From PFJX01 sp964542455 (GTDB taxonomy: Bacteria > Pseudomonadota > Gammaproteobacteria > Burkholderiales > Thiobacillaceae): a stretch of DNA of 64,000 nucleotides. Below, piece by piece: positions 32,382 through 40,932 of the stretch (the first letter of the stretch is position 1; the number at the start of each line of letters is the position of its first letter). The position numbers and the translations under genes were made by a program. The DNA lies in NCBI GenBank assembly GCA_964542455.1, contig CAZIUC010000020.1, positions 1 to 64,000 of the forward strand, in the 5' to 3' direction. The notes under the pieces were generated by a model. It did no database searches and was not told where the DNA came from. It was given only the letters and a program-made list of their open reading frames with translations.

Positions 32382-33903
32382 CCCACGTGGCTCCTGGAAG
32401 CGGGCGCTTTTGCTCCCCCCTTTCCCAAAGGGGGGCTGGGGGGGATTTATCCCAGGGTTGCGTGGTGGCGAGCGTTGCCAAATCCCCCCTGCCCCCCTTT
32501 GAAAAAGGGGGGTTCTGACCGCCTGNNNNNNNNNNNNNNNNNNNNNNNNNNNNNNNNNNNNNNNNNNNNNNNNNNNNNNNNNNNNNNNNNNNNNNNNNNN
32601 NNNNNNNNNNNNNNNNNNNNNNNNNAGGGGGGTTCTGACCGCCTGATCCGTCCTTGGTGGTAACGCGGACGGTTCGCCCCACGACGCCGCTCAACAGCAG
32701 GGGCCAGCTAGGCAGGGTCGTCATTGCGTGAGGCGGGCGCTTTTGCTCCCCCCTTTCCCAAAGGGGGGCTGGGGGGGATTTATCCCAGGGTTGCGTGGTG
32801 GCGAGCGTTGCCAAATCCCCCCTGCCCCCCTTTGAAAAAGGGGGGTTCTGACCGCCTGATCCGTCCTTGGTGGTAACGCGGACGGTTCGCCCCGCGACGC
32901 CGCTCAACAACAACAGCAATGCCGGGGCCAGCAGCCAGGGGTACAACTCGCGCCAGGCGCGCGCCTGGGCGGCCGTCGGCGGGTCGCCGGGCAGATTGGC
33001 TAGGCCGTGGTCGTGCAGATCCACCCAGTCGGCTTCGCCATCCGCGACGGTGGTGAAACGGCCGCCGGTCTGTTGCGCCAGGTCGCTGTAGGCGGCCGCA
33101 TCCAGGCGGCTTTGTACCTGCGTGCCGTCGCGTTCCGCGTAACCACCTTCGGCCAAAGGAATGGGGGCGCCGGTCGCGCCGCCGACGCCCAGGATGAACA
33201 GCGGGATGCCCTGTTTCGCCAGCCTGGCGACGGCGGCACGCGCGGCTTCACCAGCCGGCCCGGCCAGGCTGTCGGCTTCGCCATCGCTGACCAGCAGGAT
33301 GGCCTTGCCGCGTGTCGGCGCGACCTGTAGCTGCCGCGCGGCCAAATCCAGCGCGGCGCCGAGGTGGGTGCCGGCTTGCTCGATCAGGCCGGCATCGGCC
33401 TGTTCCAGCGCGCGCCGGAACAGGGCCGGGTCATCCGTGAGCGGCAGCAGCACGCCGGCCGCCCCGGCGTAGACGATGAGGCCGACCCGCTCGCCGGAAA
33501 GCCGGCCCAGCCAGTCGCTCAGTTCCAGCTTGGCGCGTGTGAGGCGCGACGGCGCGATGTCGGTCGCGGCCATCGACGCGGAAACGTCGAGCAGAACCAT
33601 GACGCTGATGGCGTGGTGGCGAGTGGTCGGGGCGTTCTGGCCGGGGGCTGTTTCCAGCGGCAGACGCGGCCCGGCGGCGGCGGTGGCCAGCAGCAGCCAG
33701 GCCAGGCCGTTGGCCGCCGCGCGCCAGGCCGCGCCGCTTTCACGGGGCGCGGCGGTGACCGCCCAGGGCAGAAGATGGGCGTCGGCATAGCCGGTCAAAC
33801 GTTGCCGGCGGCGACGCGCCAGCACCCAGAACAACAGGGGCTGTAACGCCAGCAATCCCCACCAGGGGGCACGCCAGTCGAGGCTGTTAAGGAAGTCGAT
33901 CAT
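32365..33903 (-). CDS. batB: BatB-like vWA-domain membrane protein, 3' end extended by repeats and broken by a sequence gap
   Basis: It starts at ATG 33903, overlapping the batA stop as ATGA. Two N-terminal helices precede a von Willebrand factor A domain with the MIDAS motif MVLLDVSASMAATD, then a C-terminal helix YPWLLAPALLLLLSGV, as in BatA/BatB proteins. Past that helix the frame stays open through GRTVRVTTKDGSGGQNPPFS, which is a palindromic repeat read in frame, through a second 213-bp copy of the batB end, and through the N gap, stopping at 32365. The native C terminus is probably near the helix; the true 3' end cannot be fixed until the gap is closed. Confidence 0.8.
   Translation of the reverse strand: MIDFLNSLDWRAPWWGLLALQPLLFWVLARRRRQRLTGYADAHLLPWAVTAAPRESGAAWRAAANGLAWLLLATAAAGPRLPLETAPGQNAPTTRHHAISVMVLLDVSASMAATDIAPSRLTRAKLELSDWLGRLSGERVGLIVYAGAAGVLLPLTDDPALFRRALEQADAGLIEQAGTHLGAALDLAARQLQVAPTRGKAILLVSDGEADSLAGPAGEAARAAVARLAKQGIPLFILGVGGATGAPIPLAEGGYAERDGTQVQSRLDAAAYSDLAQQTGGRFTTVADGEADWVDLHDHGLANLPGDPPTAAQARAWRELYPWLLAPALLLLLSGVAGRTVRVTTKDGSGGQNPPFSKGGRGDLATLATTQPWDKSPPAPLWERGEQKRPPHAMTTLPSWPLLLSGVVGRTVRVTTKDGSGGQNPPXXXXXXXXXXXXXXXXXXXXXXXXXXXXXXXXXXGGQNPPFSKGGRGDLATLATTQPWDKSPPAPLWERGEQKRPLPGATWDDDHA
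32413..32514. repeat. Family K palindrome, copy left of the gap
   Basis: The left arm CCCCCCTTTCCCAAAGGGGG and right arm CCCCCCTTTGAAAAAGGGGG surround TATCCCAGGGTTGCGTGGTG. The right arm runs to within 12 bp of the N gap. Confidence 0.9.
32526..32625. other. Assembly gap (100 N)
   Basis: Exactly 100 unknown bases, a placeholder length. Both flanks end in the same family K arm (AGGGGGGTTCTGACCGCCTG), so the gap is a collapsed tandem repeat and may hide additional units. Confidence 0.99.
32626..32900. repeat. 213-bp in-frame tandem unit joining batB end, family K palindrome and batC start
   Basis: GGTTCGCCCC occurs at 32671 and again at 32884, 213 bp apart, and the sequence between repeats the flanking order: batB 3' end, family K palindrome (32746-32847), then a copy of the batC start region near 32705-32722. 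213 is a multiple of three, so the batB frame passes through every unit. Confidence 0.88.
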
Positions 33904-34859
33904 GCCGTCCGCAACCGCGCGACTTGTGCCAGGCTCAACAAGGCCGCGCCCAGCGCCAGCGGCAGCCAGTACCACTCATGGGTCTGGCGCCGCAGCGCCG
34001 GGCGAACCAGGGTCGGCTCCAGTCGGCCGATGGCGTCGATGACCTGTTCGGCGTCATCCGTGCTCTTCACGATCCAGTGCCGGCCGCCGCTCAGTCGGGC
34101 GATGTCGGCGAGATTGGGTTGCGGGTCGGCTTCCGCCGCGTTGGCCGGCCGGCCGGCGGCGAACAGGTCGCCGCCGATCTGTAGCGTATGCACCGCCACC
34201 CCGAGTTGCCGCGCCACCGCCACCGCCTCGCCGGGCGTGAGGTCGCCGCTGTTCGATTCGGCGCCGTCGCTGACCAGGATCACCGCCGGCCGCAACCCGG
34301 TTTGCCGTACCTGTTTGACCGCCAGGCCAAGCGCGTCGCCGAGCGCGGTGTTGTCACCGGCCATGCCGATTTGCAGACGTTCGATCTGGGCAATGACGTG
34401 GGCGTGGTCGAAGGTGGGCGGTGTCAGCGTTGCCGCCGTGGAGCCGAAAGCCAGCACGCCGAAACGATCCCCCGCCCTGCTCTTCACGAAACGCCCCAGC
34501 ACCGCCTTGAGCACGGCCAGGCGCTCGGCTTTTTTTCCGGCGAGCTGAAAGTCGTCGATGCTCATGGTCTGCGAGGTATCGACGACCAGAACGATGTCGC
34601 GCCCTTGCGGCGGCGGCGTGATCCACTCCCCCACCTCGCGCGGCTGCGCCAGCGCCAGCAGCAACAGCGCCAAAGCCAGCGCCTCGAGCAGGCGCGGCCA
34701 GCGGGACGGGGCGGTTTCCTTGCCGGTGATGCCGAGGCCCAGGCCGGGATGGTTCAGTACCAAGCCGGCGACGGGCCCTGAATTCGGCCGGCGCCAGAGC
34801 AACCAGACGGCGACCAGGGGCAGCAGGAAGAGCCAGAGGGGTTGGGCCAGTTCAAGCAT
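33900..34859 (-). CDS. batA: BatA-like vWA-domain membrane protein
   Basis: A 319-aa protein with N-terminal helices (LWLFLLPLVAVWLLW and LEALALALLLLALAQ), a vWA domain with the MIDAS motif LVVDTSQTMSIDD and DGAESNSGD, and a C-terminal helix (WYWLPLALGAALLSLA). It is placed after moxR and DUF58 genes and immediately before batB, the standard bat order. MoxR ATPases are thought to act on vWA partners like this one. Confidence 0.9.
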   Translation of the reverse strand: MLELAQPLWLFLLPLVAVWLLWRRPNSGPVAGLVLNHPGLGLGITGKETAPSRWPRLLEALALALLLLALAQPREVGEWITPPPQGRDIVLVVDTSQTMSIDDFQLAGKKAERLAVLKAVLGRFVKSRAGDRFGVLAFGSTAATLTPPTFDHAHVIAQIERLQIGMAGDNTALGDALGLAVKQVRQTGLRPAVILVSDGAESNSGDLTPGEAVAVARQLGVAVHTLQIGGDLFAAGRPANAAEADPQPNLADIARLSGGRHWIVKSTDDAEQVIDAIGRLEPTLVRPALRRQTHEWYWLPLALGAALLSLAQVARLRTA

Positions 34860-34901
34860 TCAGGCGCCCCTATACAAACACGGGATCGGGAAGTGGGTTT
34901 G

Positions 34902-35693
34902 CTCCCCCCTTTTCCAAAGGGGGGTTGGGAGGGAATTTAGCAATGCGTTGTCCCGCTGCGACGCGTGTAGAAATTCCCCCTGCCCCCCTTTGAAAAAGGG
35001 GGGTGAGTGTCGCGCCGGCGTGGTGGCGGCTTGGGTTTTGCTCCCCCCTTTCCCAAAGGGGGGTTGGGGGGGATTTAGCAAGGCGTTGTCCCGCTGCGAC
35101 GCGTGTAGAAATTCCCCCTGCCCCCCTTTGAAAAAGGGGGGTGAGTGTCGCGCCGGCGTGGTGGCGGCTTGGGTTTTGCTCCCCCCTTTCCCAAAGGGGG
35201 GTTGGGGGGGATTTAGCAAGGCGTTGTCCCGCTGCGACGCGTGTAGAAATTCCCCCTGCCCCCCTTTGAAAAAGGGGGGTGAGTGTCGCGCCGGCGTGGT
35301 GGCGGCTTGGGTTTTGCTCCCCCCTTTCCCAAAGGGGGGTTGGGGGGGATTTAGCAAGGCGTTGTCCCGCTGCGACGCGTGTAGAAATTCCCCCTGCCCC
35401 CCTTTGAAAAAGGGGGGTGAGTGTCGCGCCGGCGTGGTGGCGGCTTGGGTTTTGCTCCCCCCTTTCCCAAAGGGGGGTTGGGGGGGATTTAGCAAGGCGT
35501 TGTCCCGCTGCGACGCGTGTAGAAATTCCCCCTGCCCCCCTTTGAAAAAGGGGGGTGAGTGTCGCGCCGGCGTGGTGGCGGCTTGGGTTTTGCTCCCCCC
35601 TTTCCCAAAGGGGGGTTGGGGGGGATTTAGCAAGGCGTTGTCCCGCTGCGACGCGTGTAGAAATCCCCCCTGTCCCCCTTCGGAAATGGGGGG
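34902..35693. repeat. Six tandem copies of a 138-bp unit built on family K palindromes
   Basis: Units start at 34902, 35041, 35179, 35317, 35455 and 35593; the middle four are essentially identical. Each has left arm CCCCCCTTTCCCAAAGGGGG, a shared middle (GCAAGGCGTTGTCCCGCTGC), right arm CCCCCCTTTGAAAAAGGGGG and a linker GTGGTGGCGGCTTGGGTTTT. The unit is 46 codons, so frames stay open on both strands and give long false ORFs with 46-residue repeats. The array fills the 872-bp space between batA and the DUF4381 gene; nothing else gene-like is seen there. Confidence 0.97.
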
Positions 35694-35731
35694 TGAGTGT
35701 CTCGCCGGCTTTAGCCTTCGCGGCGGCAAAT

Positions 35732-36103
35732 TCATTTGCTCCCATCCCCCGTCCGCAAAAAACCTTCCGCCTCCCGGCACAGCCGCGCCAGCACGGCGGC
35801 GGCATCAGGCGCCGGGCGGGCGAAACGCAGCCGCTCCAGTTGCAGGCGCCAGGGTTTGGGCGCCACGCGGCCCGCCATCAGGCGCGCCAACTCCGCCGCG
35901 CCGGCCTGGGCATCCGTCGCGAGTGCCAGACGACGCAGGGCGCGCAAGGGCGCGCGGCGGCGCCAGAACCGCCAGGCGATAAGAACCAACAAGACAACGG
36001 CGACGGCCAGCAGAAAAAGCGGCGCGTAATCGACCCGCGCGGCGGCGGCTGGCGGCGCGCTCGGTTCGACGATTTCGGCGAGATCCTTGTGTGGATCAGG
36101 CAT
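35732..36103 (-). CDS. DUF4381-like single-pass membrane protein of the bat operon
   Basis: A 123-aa protein with one membrane helix (YAPLFLLAVAVVLLVLIAWRF) followed by an Arg-rich cytoplasmic region. Size, topology and position between DUF58 and batA match the DUF4381 family found in moxR operons. The ATG overlaps the DUF58 stop by 8 bp. The stop codon lies only 39 bp from the tandem array, so transcription to batA must cross about 870 bp of repeats. Confidence 0.82.
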   Translation of the reverse strand: MPDPHKDLAEIVEPSAPPAAAARVDYAPLFLLAVAVVLLVLIAWRFWRRRAPLRALRRLALATDAQAGAAELARLMAGRVAPKPWRLQLERLRFARPAPDAAAVLARLCREAEGFLRTGDGSK

Positions 36104-37061
36104 GGCGGGCGAGCAGGGGCATCAGGTCGTCCACTTCGGAACCGATGTCGATCAGCCGGATGCCGGCGCGGGCGAGGCGTTCGGCGCGCTGATCCAGTTG
36201 TTGCCGCAGGCGTTCAGCGTGGCCGGGCTGGCGGGTATCGAGCCAGCTCACGCCCTGCTTCGAAAAATCGTGGAAGCAGGCCAGGCCGAGGTCGGGCAAG
36301 ACGCGTTCCGCCGGGTCGCTGATGCGCGCGGCGAACACGTCCAGGCGCTCGGCCAGGCGAGCCAGCAATGCTTCATGCGCGGCATCCAGCCAGGCGAAAT
36401 CACTCACCAGGACGAGACGCGCCCCGCGCGGCAGATTGGCGTCGAGCCAGGCCAGGCGATCGAGGTCGCGCGGGGGTTCAGTGGGGAGGGTTTGCGGCAG
36501 TGGCGGGCACGGCGCGGCGATGGCTTCGGCCAACGCCAGGGCACCGGCGCGGCCATGCAGGGGCGGTAGTTCGAGATCATGCCGATCCCACAGCGTGGCG
36601 CCGACGGCGGTGTTGTCCCGCGCGGCGGCGAAAGCCAGCAGGATGGCGACCCGCGCCGCCTGCGCGGCCTTGAGCCGGCGCCGGGTGCCGAAGCGCAGGC
36701 TGGCGCCGCGATCCACCACCAGATGCAGCATGGGTTGGCGTTCCTCGCGATAGATTTTCAGGAACGGCCGGCCGCTGCGCGCGGTGGTGCGCCAGTCCAT
36801 GTCGCGGATGTCGTCGCCGGCGGCATAAGGACGTGACTCCTCGTAATCCAGGCCACGCCCCAGCCAGGCCGAGGGCCAGTCGCCGGCATGGTGATCGTGG
36901 ACTTCACGCTGGCCATGCTGGTCGACCAAGAGCGCGGCTTGCACGGCGAGTTGGGCGATTTCATCGGCGTTGAGCAAGGGCGACACAGAGTGCGCCGCGC
37001 GCGCCATCGCGAGCATGCCGCGCACCGCGCTCCCAACCCCGCCACGAAACGGCAAATTCAC
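36096..37061 (-). CDS. DUF58 domain protein
   Basis: From GTG 37061, which overlaps the moxR stop as GTGA, the protein is 321 aa. The DUF58 signature is clear: GRGLDYEESRPYAAGDDIRDMDWRTTARSGRPFLKIY, followed by a vWA-like fold (MLHLVVDRGASLRFGTRR). DUF58 proteins accompany MoxR ATPases. An internal ATG at 37019 is an alternative start. No membrane helix is seen. Confidence 0.88.
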   Translation of the reverse strand: MNLPFRGGVGSAVRGMLAMARAAHSVSPLLNADEIAQLAVQAALLVDQHGQREVHDHHAGDWPSAWLGRGLDYEESRPYAAGDDIRDMDWRTTARSGRPFLKIYREERQPMLHLVVDRGASLRFGTRRRLKAAQAARVAILLAFAAARDNTAVGATLWDRHDLELPPLHGRAGALALAEAIAAPCPPLPQTLPTEPPRDLDRLAWLDANLPRGARLVLVSDFAWLDAAHEALLARLAERLDVFAARISDPAERVLPDLGLACFHDFSKQGVSWLDTRQPGHAERLRQQLDQRAERLARAGIRLIDIGSEVDDLMPLLARHA

Positions 37062-38014
37062 GGCGCCGGCACCGCGTCCAGCAATGCGGCGATGAGCGCG
37101 TCGCGGTCGAGCTTTTTCAGGCGCGCTTCCAGGCTGAGGACGATGCGGTGGCGCAGGCAATCGGGGGCGATTTCGCGCACGTCGTCCGGGCTGACGTAGT
37201 CGCGCCCGCGCAGGTAGGCCAGCGCCGCCGCCGCGTGCGCCAGGGCCAGCGCGGCGCGCGGGCTGGCGCCGACGGCCACGCTGCCGGCCCATGCGGGGTC
37301 GAATTCGCCGGGGTTGCGAGTGGCGCGGGCGAGGCTGACCAGGTATTGCTCCACCTCCGCCGCGATGTGTATCCGGCGCACTTCCGCGCGCGCCGCCAGG
37401 ACGGTGGCCACGTCCACCACCGCTGTCGGCGCGGTCTCACCCCAATTGCGGGCACGGTCGCGACGCATGATCTCCAGTTCCTCGGAGGCGGCGGGGTAAT
37501 CCAGCGACACATGCAACAGGAAACGGTCGAGCTGCGCCTCCGGCAACGGGTAGGTGCCGGCCTGTTCCAGCGGGTTCTGGGTGGCCATCACCATGAACAG
37601 GTCGGGCAGCTTGCGGGTATGGTTGCCGACCGTGATCTGGCGTTCCTGCATGGCTTCCAGCAACGCAGACTGCACCTTGGCCGGGGCGCGGTTGATCTCG
37701 TCGGCGAGGATGATTTCGTGGAACAGCGGGCCTTCGGAAAACTGGAAACTGCCATCCTGCGGCCGGTAGATGTCGCTGCCGGTGAGGTCGCCCGGCAACA
37801 GGTCGGGCGTGAACTGGATGCGACGGAAGCCGGCCTGGATGCCCGCCGCCAGGGTTTTCACGGCGGTGGTCTTGGCCAGCCCGGGCAAGCCCTCCACCAG
37901 CACATGGCCGCCGGCGAGCAGGCCGATGACCAGGCGGTCGAGCAGTTTTTCCTGGCCGACGATAACGCCTTCCAGTGCCTGGCGCAGTTCGAGAATTCGG
38001 GCTTGATGGGGCAT
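37058..38014 (-). CDS. moxR: MoxR-family AAA+ ATPase
   Basis: A 318-aa chaperone-like ATPase. From ATG 38014 it begins MPHQARILELRQALEGVIVG, the usual family start; an upstream TTG at 38071 is less likely. Walker A is VEGLPGLAKTTAVK, Walker B is IILADEINRAPAKVQSAL, and sensor 1 is in MVMATQNPLEQAGTYPLPEA. MoxR ATPases remodel or mature metallo- and vWA proteins. It heads the operon moxR-DUF58-DUF4381-batA-batB-batC-batD. Confidence 0.94.
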   Translation of the reverse strand: MPHQARILELRQALEGVIVGQEKLLDRLVIGLLAGGHVLVEGLPGLAKTTAVKTLAAGIQAGFRRIQFTPDLLPGDLTGSDIYRPQDGSFQFSEGPLFHEIILADEINRAPAKVQSALLEAMQERQITVGNHTRKLPDLFMVMATQNPLEQAGTYPLPEAQLDRFLLHVSLDYPAASEELEIMRRDRARNWGETAPTAVVDVATVLAARAEVRRIHIAAEVEQYLVSLARATRNPGEFDPAWAGSVAVGASPRAALALAHAAAALAYLRGRDYVSPDDVREIAPDCLRHRIVLSLEARLKKLDRDALIAALLDAVPAP

Positions 38015-38112
38015 GTCGGCGGGCGGCTGGGTGGGAGCCGAGAAGGTATGCCCGCGCGGGGACGCGGGCAATGGTGAATTGGTGCCAGATTGCGCATTAG
38101 CCGAGGTAGACC

Positions 38113-38130
38113 TGTAGCGCCGGCGCTACA
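38113..38130. repeat. Minimal family R palindrome
   Basis: TGTAGCGCCGGCGCTACA is a perfect 18-bp palindrome made of the two ends of the ~72-bp family with the middle missing. It separates the rhodanese gene from moxR. Confidence 0.7.
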
Positions 38131-38145
38131 TATTTACCTTGGCTT

Positions 38146-38610
38146 TCAATGCCCGGCCGGTTTGCTGGCTCGACTATTGGCCTCGAAACCACCCTTGGCC
38201 TTCCAGCCCTCGTAGCCATCCTGCAAGACCTTCACGTTCTCGTAACCCAGCAGGCGCAGGGCGAAAACCGCCTGCGCGGACAGCGTGCCGGTGTTGCAGT
38301 AGATCAGCACCATGCGGTCCTTCGGCAGTTCGCCACGCCGCGCCACCGCCTGCCGCCATTCAATGTTGATCGCGCCGGGGATGTGGCCCTGGTCGAACTG
38401 CGCGGCATCGCGAGCATCCACCACGAACACGTTCTTCCAGTCCTCGGCGGGGATCTGTTCCGGCCAGATCAGGCTGCTGCCGTATTCGGTGAAGTCCAGG
38501 TATTCCTCGATGGCTTTCACCACGGCCGGGTTATTGGCAACATCGGCCGCGGCGGGCGCGGCGAGGGGAATAGCAAGGGCGATGGCGAGCAGCAGGGGGC
38601 GCAGAGTCAT
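38146..38610 (-). CDS. Periplasmic rhodanese-domain protein
   Basis: A 154-aa protein with a signal peptide (LLLAIALAIPLAAPAAAD) and one rhodanese domain: VFVVDARDAAQFDQGHIPGA, then the active-site Cys in VLIYCNTGTLSAQA. Such proteins carry persulfide sulfur. It is the last gene of the leftward sulfur operon, 21 bp after the MFS gene. Confidence 0.9.
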   Translation of the reverse strand: MTLRPLLLAIALAIPLAAPAAADVANNPAVVKAIEEYLDFTEYGSSLIWPEQIPAEDWKNVFVVDARDAAQFDQGHIPGAINIEWRQAVARRGELPKDRMVLIYCNTGTLSAQAVFALRLLGYENVKVLQDGYEGWKAKGGFEANSRASKPAGH

Positions 38611-38631
38611 GGGAGAGTCCTTTCGTGAGGG

Positions 38632-39930
38632 TCAATCCGCCGCTGGATTCAACCGGGGCAGGGTTTCTTCGGAGAACAGGGCGACCAGCAGTCCGGAGAC
38701 GAACATCGCGCCGCCCACCAGCCAGAAGGTGATTTCCAGACTGCCGCTGACGGCGGCGGCGACACCCAGCACCAGGGCGCCGACGGCATAGCCGAAATCG
38801 CGCCAGAAGCGGTAGATACCGATGGCGGAACCGCGCCAATCCGGGTGGGCGATGTCGGCCACCGACGCCGACAGGGTGGGGTAGAGCAGCGCCATGCCGA
38901 AGCCCGACAACGTTGCCGCCAGGGCCAGGCCGGTGGTCGAATCCAGCAACGGCATCACGGCCACACCGCCGCCGCACAGCCACATGCCGAGGACGATGGG
39001 TTTGAGGCGGCCGATGCGGTCGGACAGGCGGCCGGTGAAAAATTGTGAGACGCCCCAGGTGATGCCATAGGCGCCCACCAGCCAGCCGATCTCGGTCAAT
39101 GGCACGCCGCGCTGGAACAGCCAGACCGGGAAGATCACCCACATCCAGGCATCGACGAACTTCTCCACCAGGCCGGCCTGGCTGATGGCGGCCAGACGTT
39201 TATCGCGCCAGGACATGAGGGTGAACATTTCCCAGGTGGAAGGCTTGGCGGAGACGTTCTTTGGATAACGAGGCCTCGGCCCGGTGGCTGTGGCGTGCTG
39301 CTTCGCTTCCAGGCGCGCCCAGGGCAGGGTTTCCTCGACCCACAAGAGGGTGGCGAGGCCGGCCGCGCCGACGGAAGCGAGGCCGAACCACAAGAGGCCG
39401 GCGCGCGCGCCCAGATGCTCGGCCAGATAGGCGGTGATGATGCCCGCCACCGCCACGCCGACATAACCGGAGAACTCGTTGACGCCGATGGCGAAGCCAC
39501 GCTGGTCGCCACGCGCCAGATCGAGCTTGGAGGTCTGGGTCATCGACCAAGTGAAACCCTGGTTGACGCCCAGCAACACCGTGGCGGCGACGATCCAGCC
39601 CCAGGACGGCGCGAAATAGATCATCACGGGAATCGGCACGGCGGTCAGCCAACCCCAGAACAGCACTTTTTTCCGACCAAGCCGCTCAGACAATCGCCCG
39701 GCGACGAAGTTGAGCGAACCCTTCACCACCCCGAAAGCGACCACGAAGCTGGTGAGCAACAGGAAAGAGCCGCGCGGCACGCCGAACTCCGTCTCGGACA
39801 AAGCCGGCACGACGGTACGCATCATGCCCAGCGTCAGGCCGACGAAGAACACCTGGATGACCTGGTGGGCGAATTGGGAAAAGTTATCGCGGATGCCGTG
39901 GGTAAGGTCGGATGCGGAGTTTGGGTTCAT
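38632..39930 (-). CDS. Major facilitator superfamily transporter
   Basis: A 432-aa permease with about 12 hydrophobic helices. MFS signatures are seen: GRLSERLGRKKVLFWG between helices 2 and 3, and the second-half counterpart TGRLSDRIGRLKPIVLG. The substrate is unknown; its place in a DsrE/rhodanese/persulfide operon suggests a sulfur compound or organic anion, which is inference. The ATG overlaps the DUF3147 stop as ATGA. Confidence 0.92.
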   Translation of the reverse strand: MNPNSASDLTHGIRDNFSQFAHQVIQVFFVGLTLGMMRTVVPALSETEFGVPRGSFLLLTSFVVAFGVVKGSLNFVAGRLSERLGRKKVLFWGWLTAVPIPVMIYFAPSWGWIVAATVLLGVNQGFTWSMTQTSKLDLARGDQRGFAIGVNEFSGYVGVAVAGIITAYLAEHLGARAGLLWFGLASVGAAGLATLLWVEETLPWARLEAKQHATATGPRPRYPKNVSAKPSTWEMFTLMSWRDKRLAAISQAGLVEKFVDAWMWVIFPVWLFQRGVPLTEIGWLVGAYGITWGVSQFFTGRLSDRIGRLKPIVLGMWLCGGGVAVMPLLDSTTGLALAATLSGFGMALLYPTLSASVADIAHPDWRGSAIGIYRFWRDFGYAVGALVLGVAAAVSGSLEITFWLVGGAMFVSGLLVALFSEETLPRLNPAAD

Positions 39931-40277
39931 AGCTGCACGCCCGCCTTGCGCAGGAGAGGAAGGAGCAAAAAGTAAAGCCCCACGGTGGTGGCGCAGGACG
40001 CGGCGAGACTGGGCCAGAATTGCCAGCTATGCCTGAGCAGAACGGCAAGCAGGACGAACAGCGCGAGCGAGGGGATGACCAGCCAGAACACCTGGATGGA
40101 CAGATTGGCGATCTGCTCCGGCGGCACGGCCTCCACATGCAGCCAGATAAAAGCCAGAAGGGAAGTCAACGGCAGGGAGGCCAGAAGCGCGGCGAAGCCC
40201 GAATAGCGCTTGGCGATTTCAGAAATGGCCGCGACCAGAAGCGCGGTGATGACCACCTTGAAAAATAAGTAGGTCAT
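39927..40277 (-). CDS. DUF3147-like small membrane protein
   Basis: 116 aa with four hydrophobic helices (VVITALLVAAISEIAKRYSG, GFAALLASLPLTSLLAFIWL, FWLVIPSLALFVLLAVLL, TTVGLYFLLLPLL). The conserved-looking SLPLTSLLAFIWLH fits the DUF3147 family. Function unknown. It overlaps its neighbours by ATGA on both sides, so it is tightly coupled to the CDF transporter upstream and the MFS permease downstream. Confidence 0.75.
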   Translation of the reverse strand: MTYLFFKVVITALLVAAISEIAKRYSGFAALLASLPLTSLLAFIWLHVEAVPPEQIANLSIQVFWLVIPSLALFVLLAVLLRHSWQFWPSLAASCATTVGLYFLLLPLLRKAGVQL

Positions 40278-40927
40278 GGCGGAAGTATCCGAAGAGGATC
40301 ATGCGTGGGGTTGTGTACAACTCGCGGCGCCTGCCGCGCCTCACTGGCGACCGCCCAGGCGGAATGCAGGAACAGGGCGCAGATGCCGGCGCCGACGATG
40401 AGGTCAGGCCACGGCGAAGCGGTTTGCCATACCGCGAGCGCGGCGAGCAGGACGGCGCTATTGGCGTACAGGTCGTTGCGTGAGCACAACCAGACCGAAC
40501 GCATATTGATGTCCTCGCCGCGATGCCGCCACAACAGGGCGAAACAAGCGGTGTTGACCAGCAGGGCGAGGAATCCGACGCTGCCCATGGCTCCGTAGCC
40601 GGGTGTTTGAGGAAACATCAGCTTGTAGATCACCTCCCCGGCGACAAACAGCCCGAACAACGCCATCACGGCGGCCTTGGCCGTCGCCGCGCGCACCTTC
40701 CAGAGCAGGCCGCGCCCGACCACCCACAGGCTGAAGCCATAGACCAGTGCATCGCCCAGCATGTCCAACGAGTCGGCCAGAAGCGAGACTGATCCGGCCA
40801 GCAGGCCGGCCGTGAGTTCCACCACGAACATCACGGCGTTGAGCGCCAGGACGACACGCAAGGTGGAAGTCTGGCGGCCGTGCAATTGCTCCAGCGCACA
40901 GGACTTGTCGTTGCAGCAAGCGTCCAT
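40274..40927 (-). CDS. Cation diffusion facilitator-type transporter
   Basis: From ATG 40927 the protein is 217 aa; the longer frame upstream is only a shadow of the MBL gene. It has a Cys-rich start (MDACCNDKSCALEQ) and CDF transmembrane metal-site features: LLADSLDMLGDALVYG in helix 2 and SRNDLYANSAVLLAALA in helix 5. The usual C-terminal cytoplasmic domain is missing, giving a short CDF. Substrate is likely a divalent metal. The gene starts 5 bp after the MBL-fold gene. Confidence 0.85.
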   Translation of the reverse strand: MDACCNDKSCALEQLHGRQTSTLRVVLALNAVMFVVELTAGLLAGSVSLLADSLDMLGDALVYGFSLWVVGRGLLWKVRAATAKAAVMALFGLFVAGEVIYKLMFPQTPGYGAMGSVGFLALLVNTACFALLWRHRGEDINMRSVWLCSRNDLYANSAVLLAALAVWQTASPWPDLIVGAGICALFLHSAWAVASEARQAPRVVHNPTHDPLRILPP

Positions 40928-40932
40928 GCGGC

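Noticed and set aside
34558..35982. 474-, 311- and 306-residue ORFs with 46-residue repeats over the tandem array
   Set aside because: The 138-bp unit is a multiple of three and stop-free, so open frames follow automatically on both strands; no ribosome site or domain supports them.
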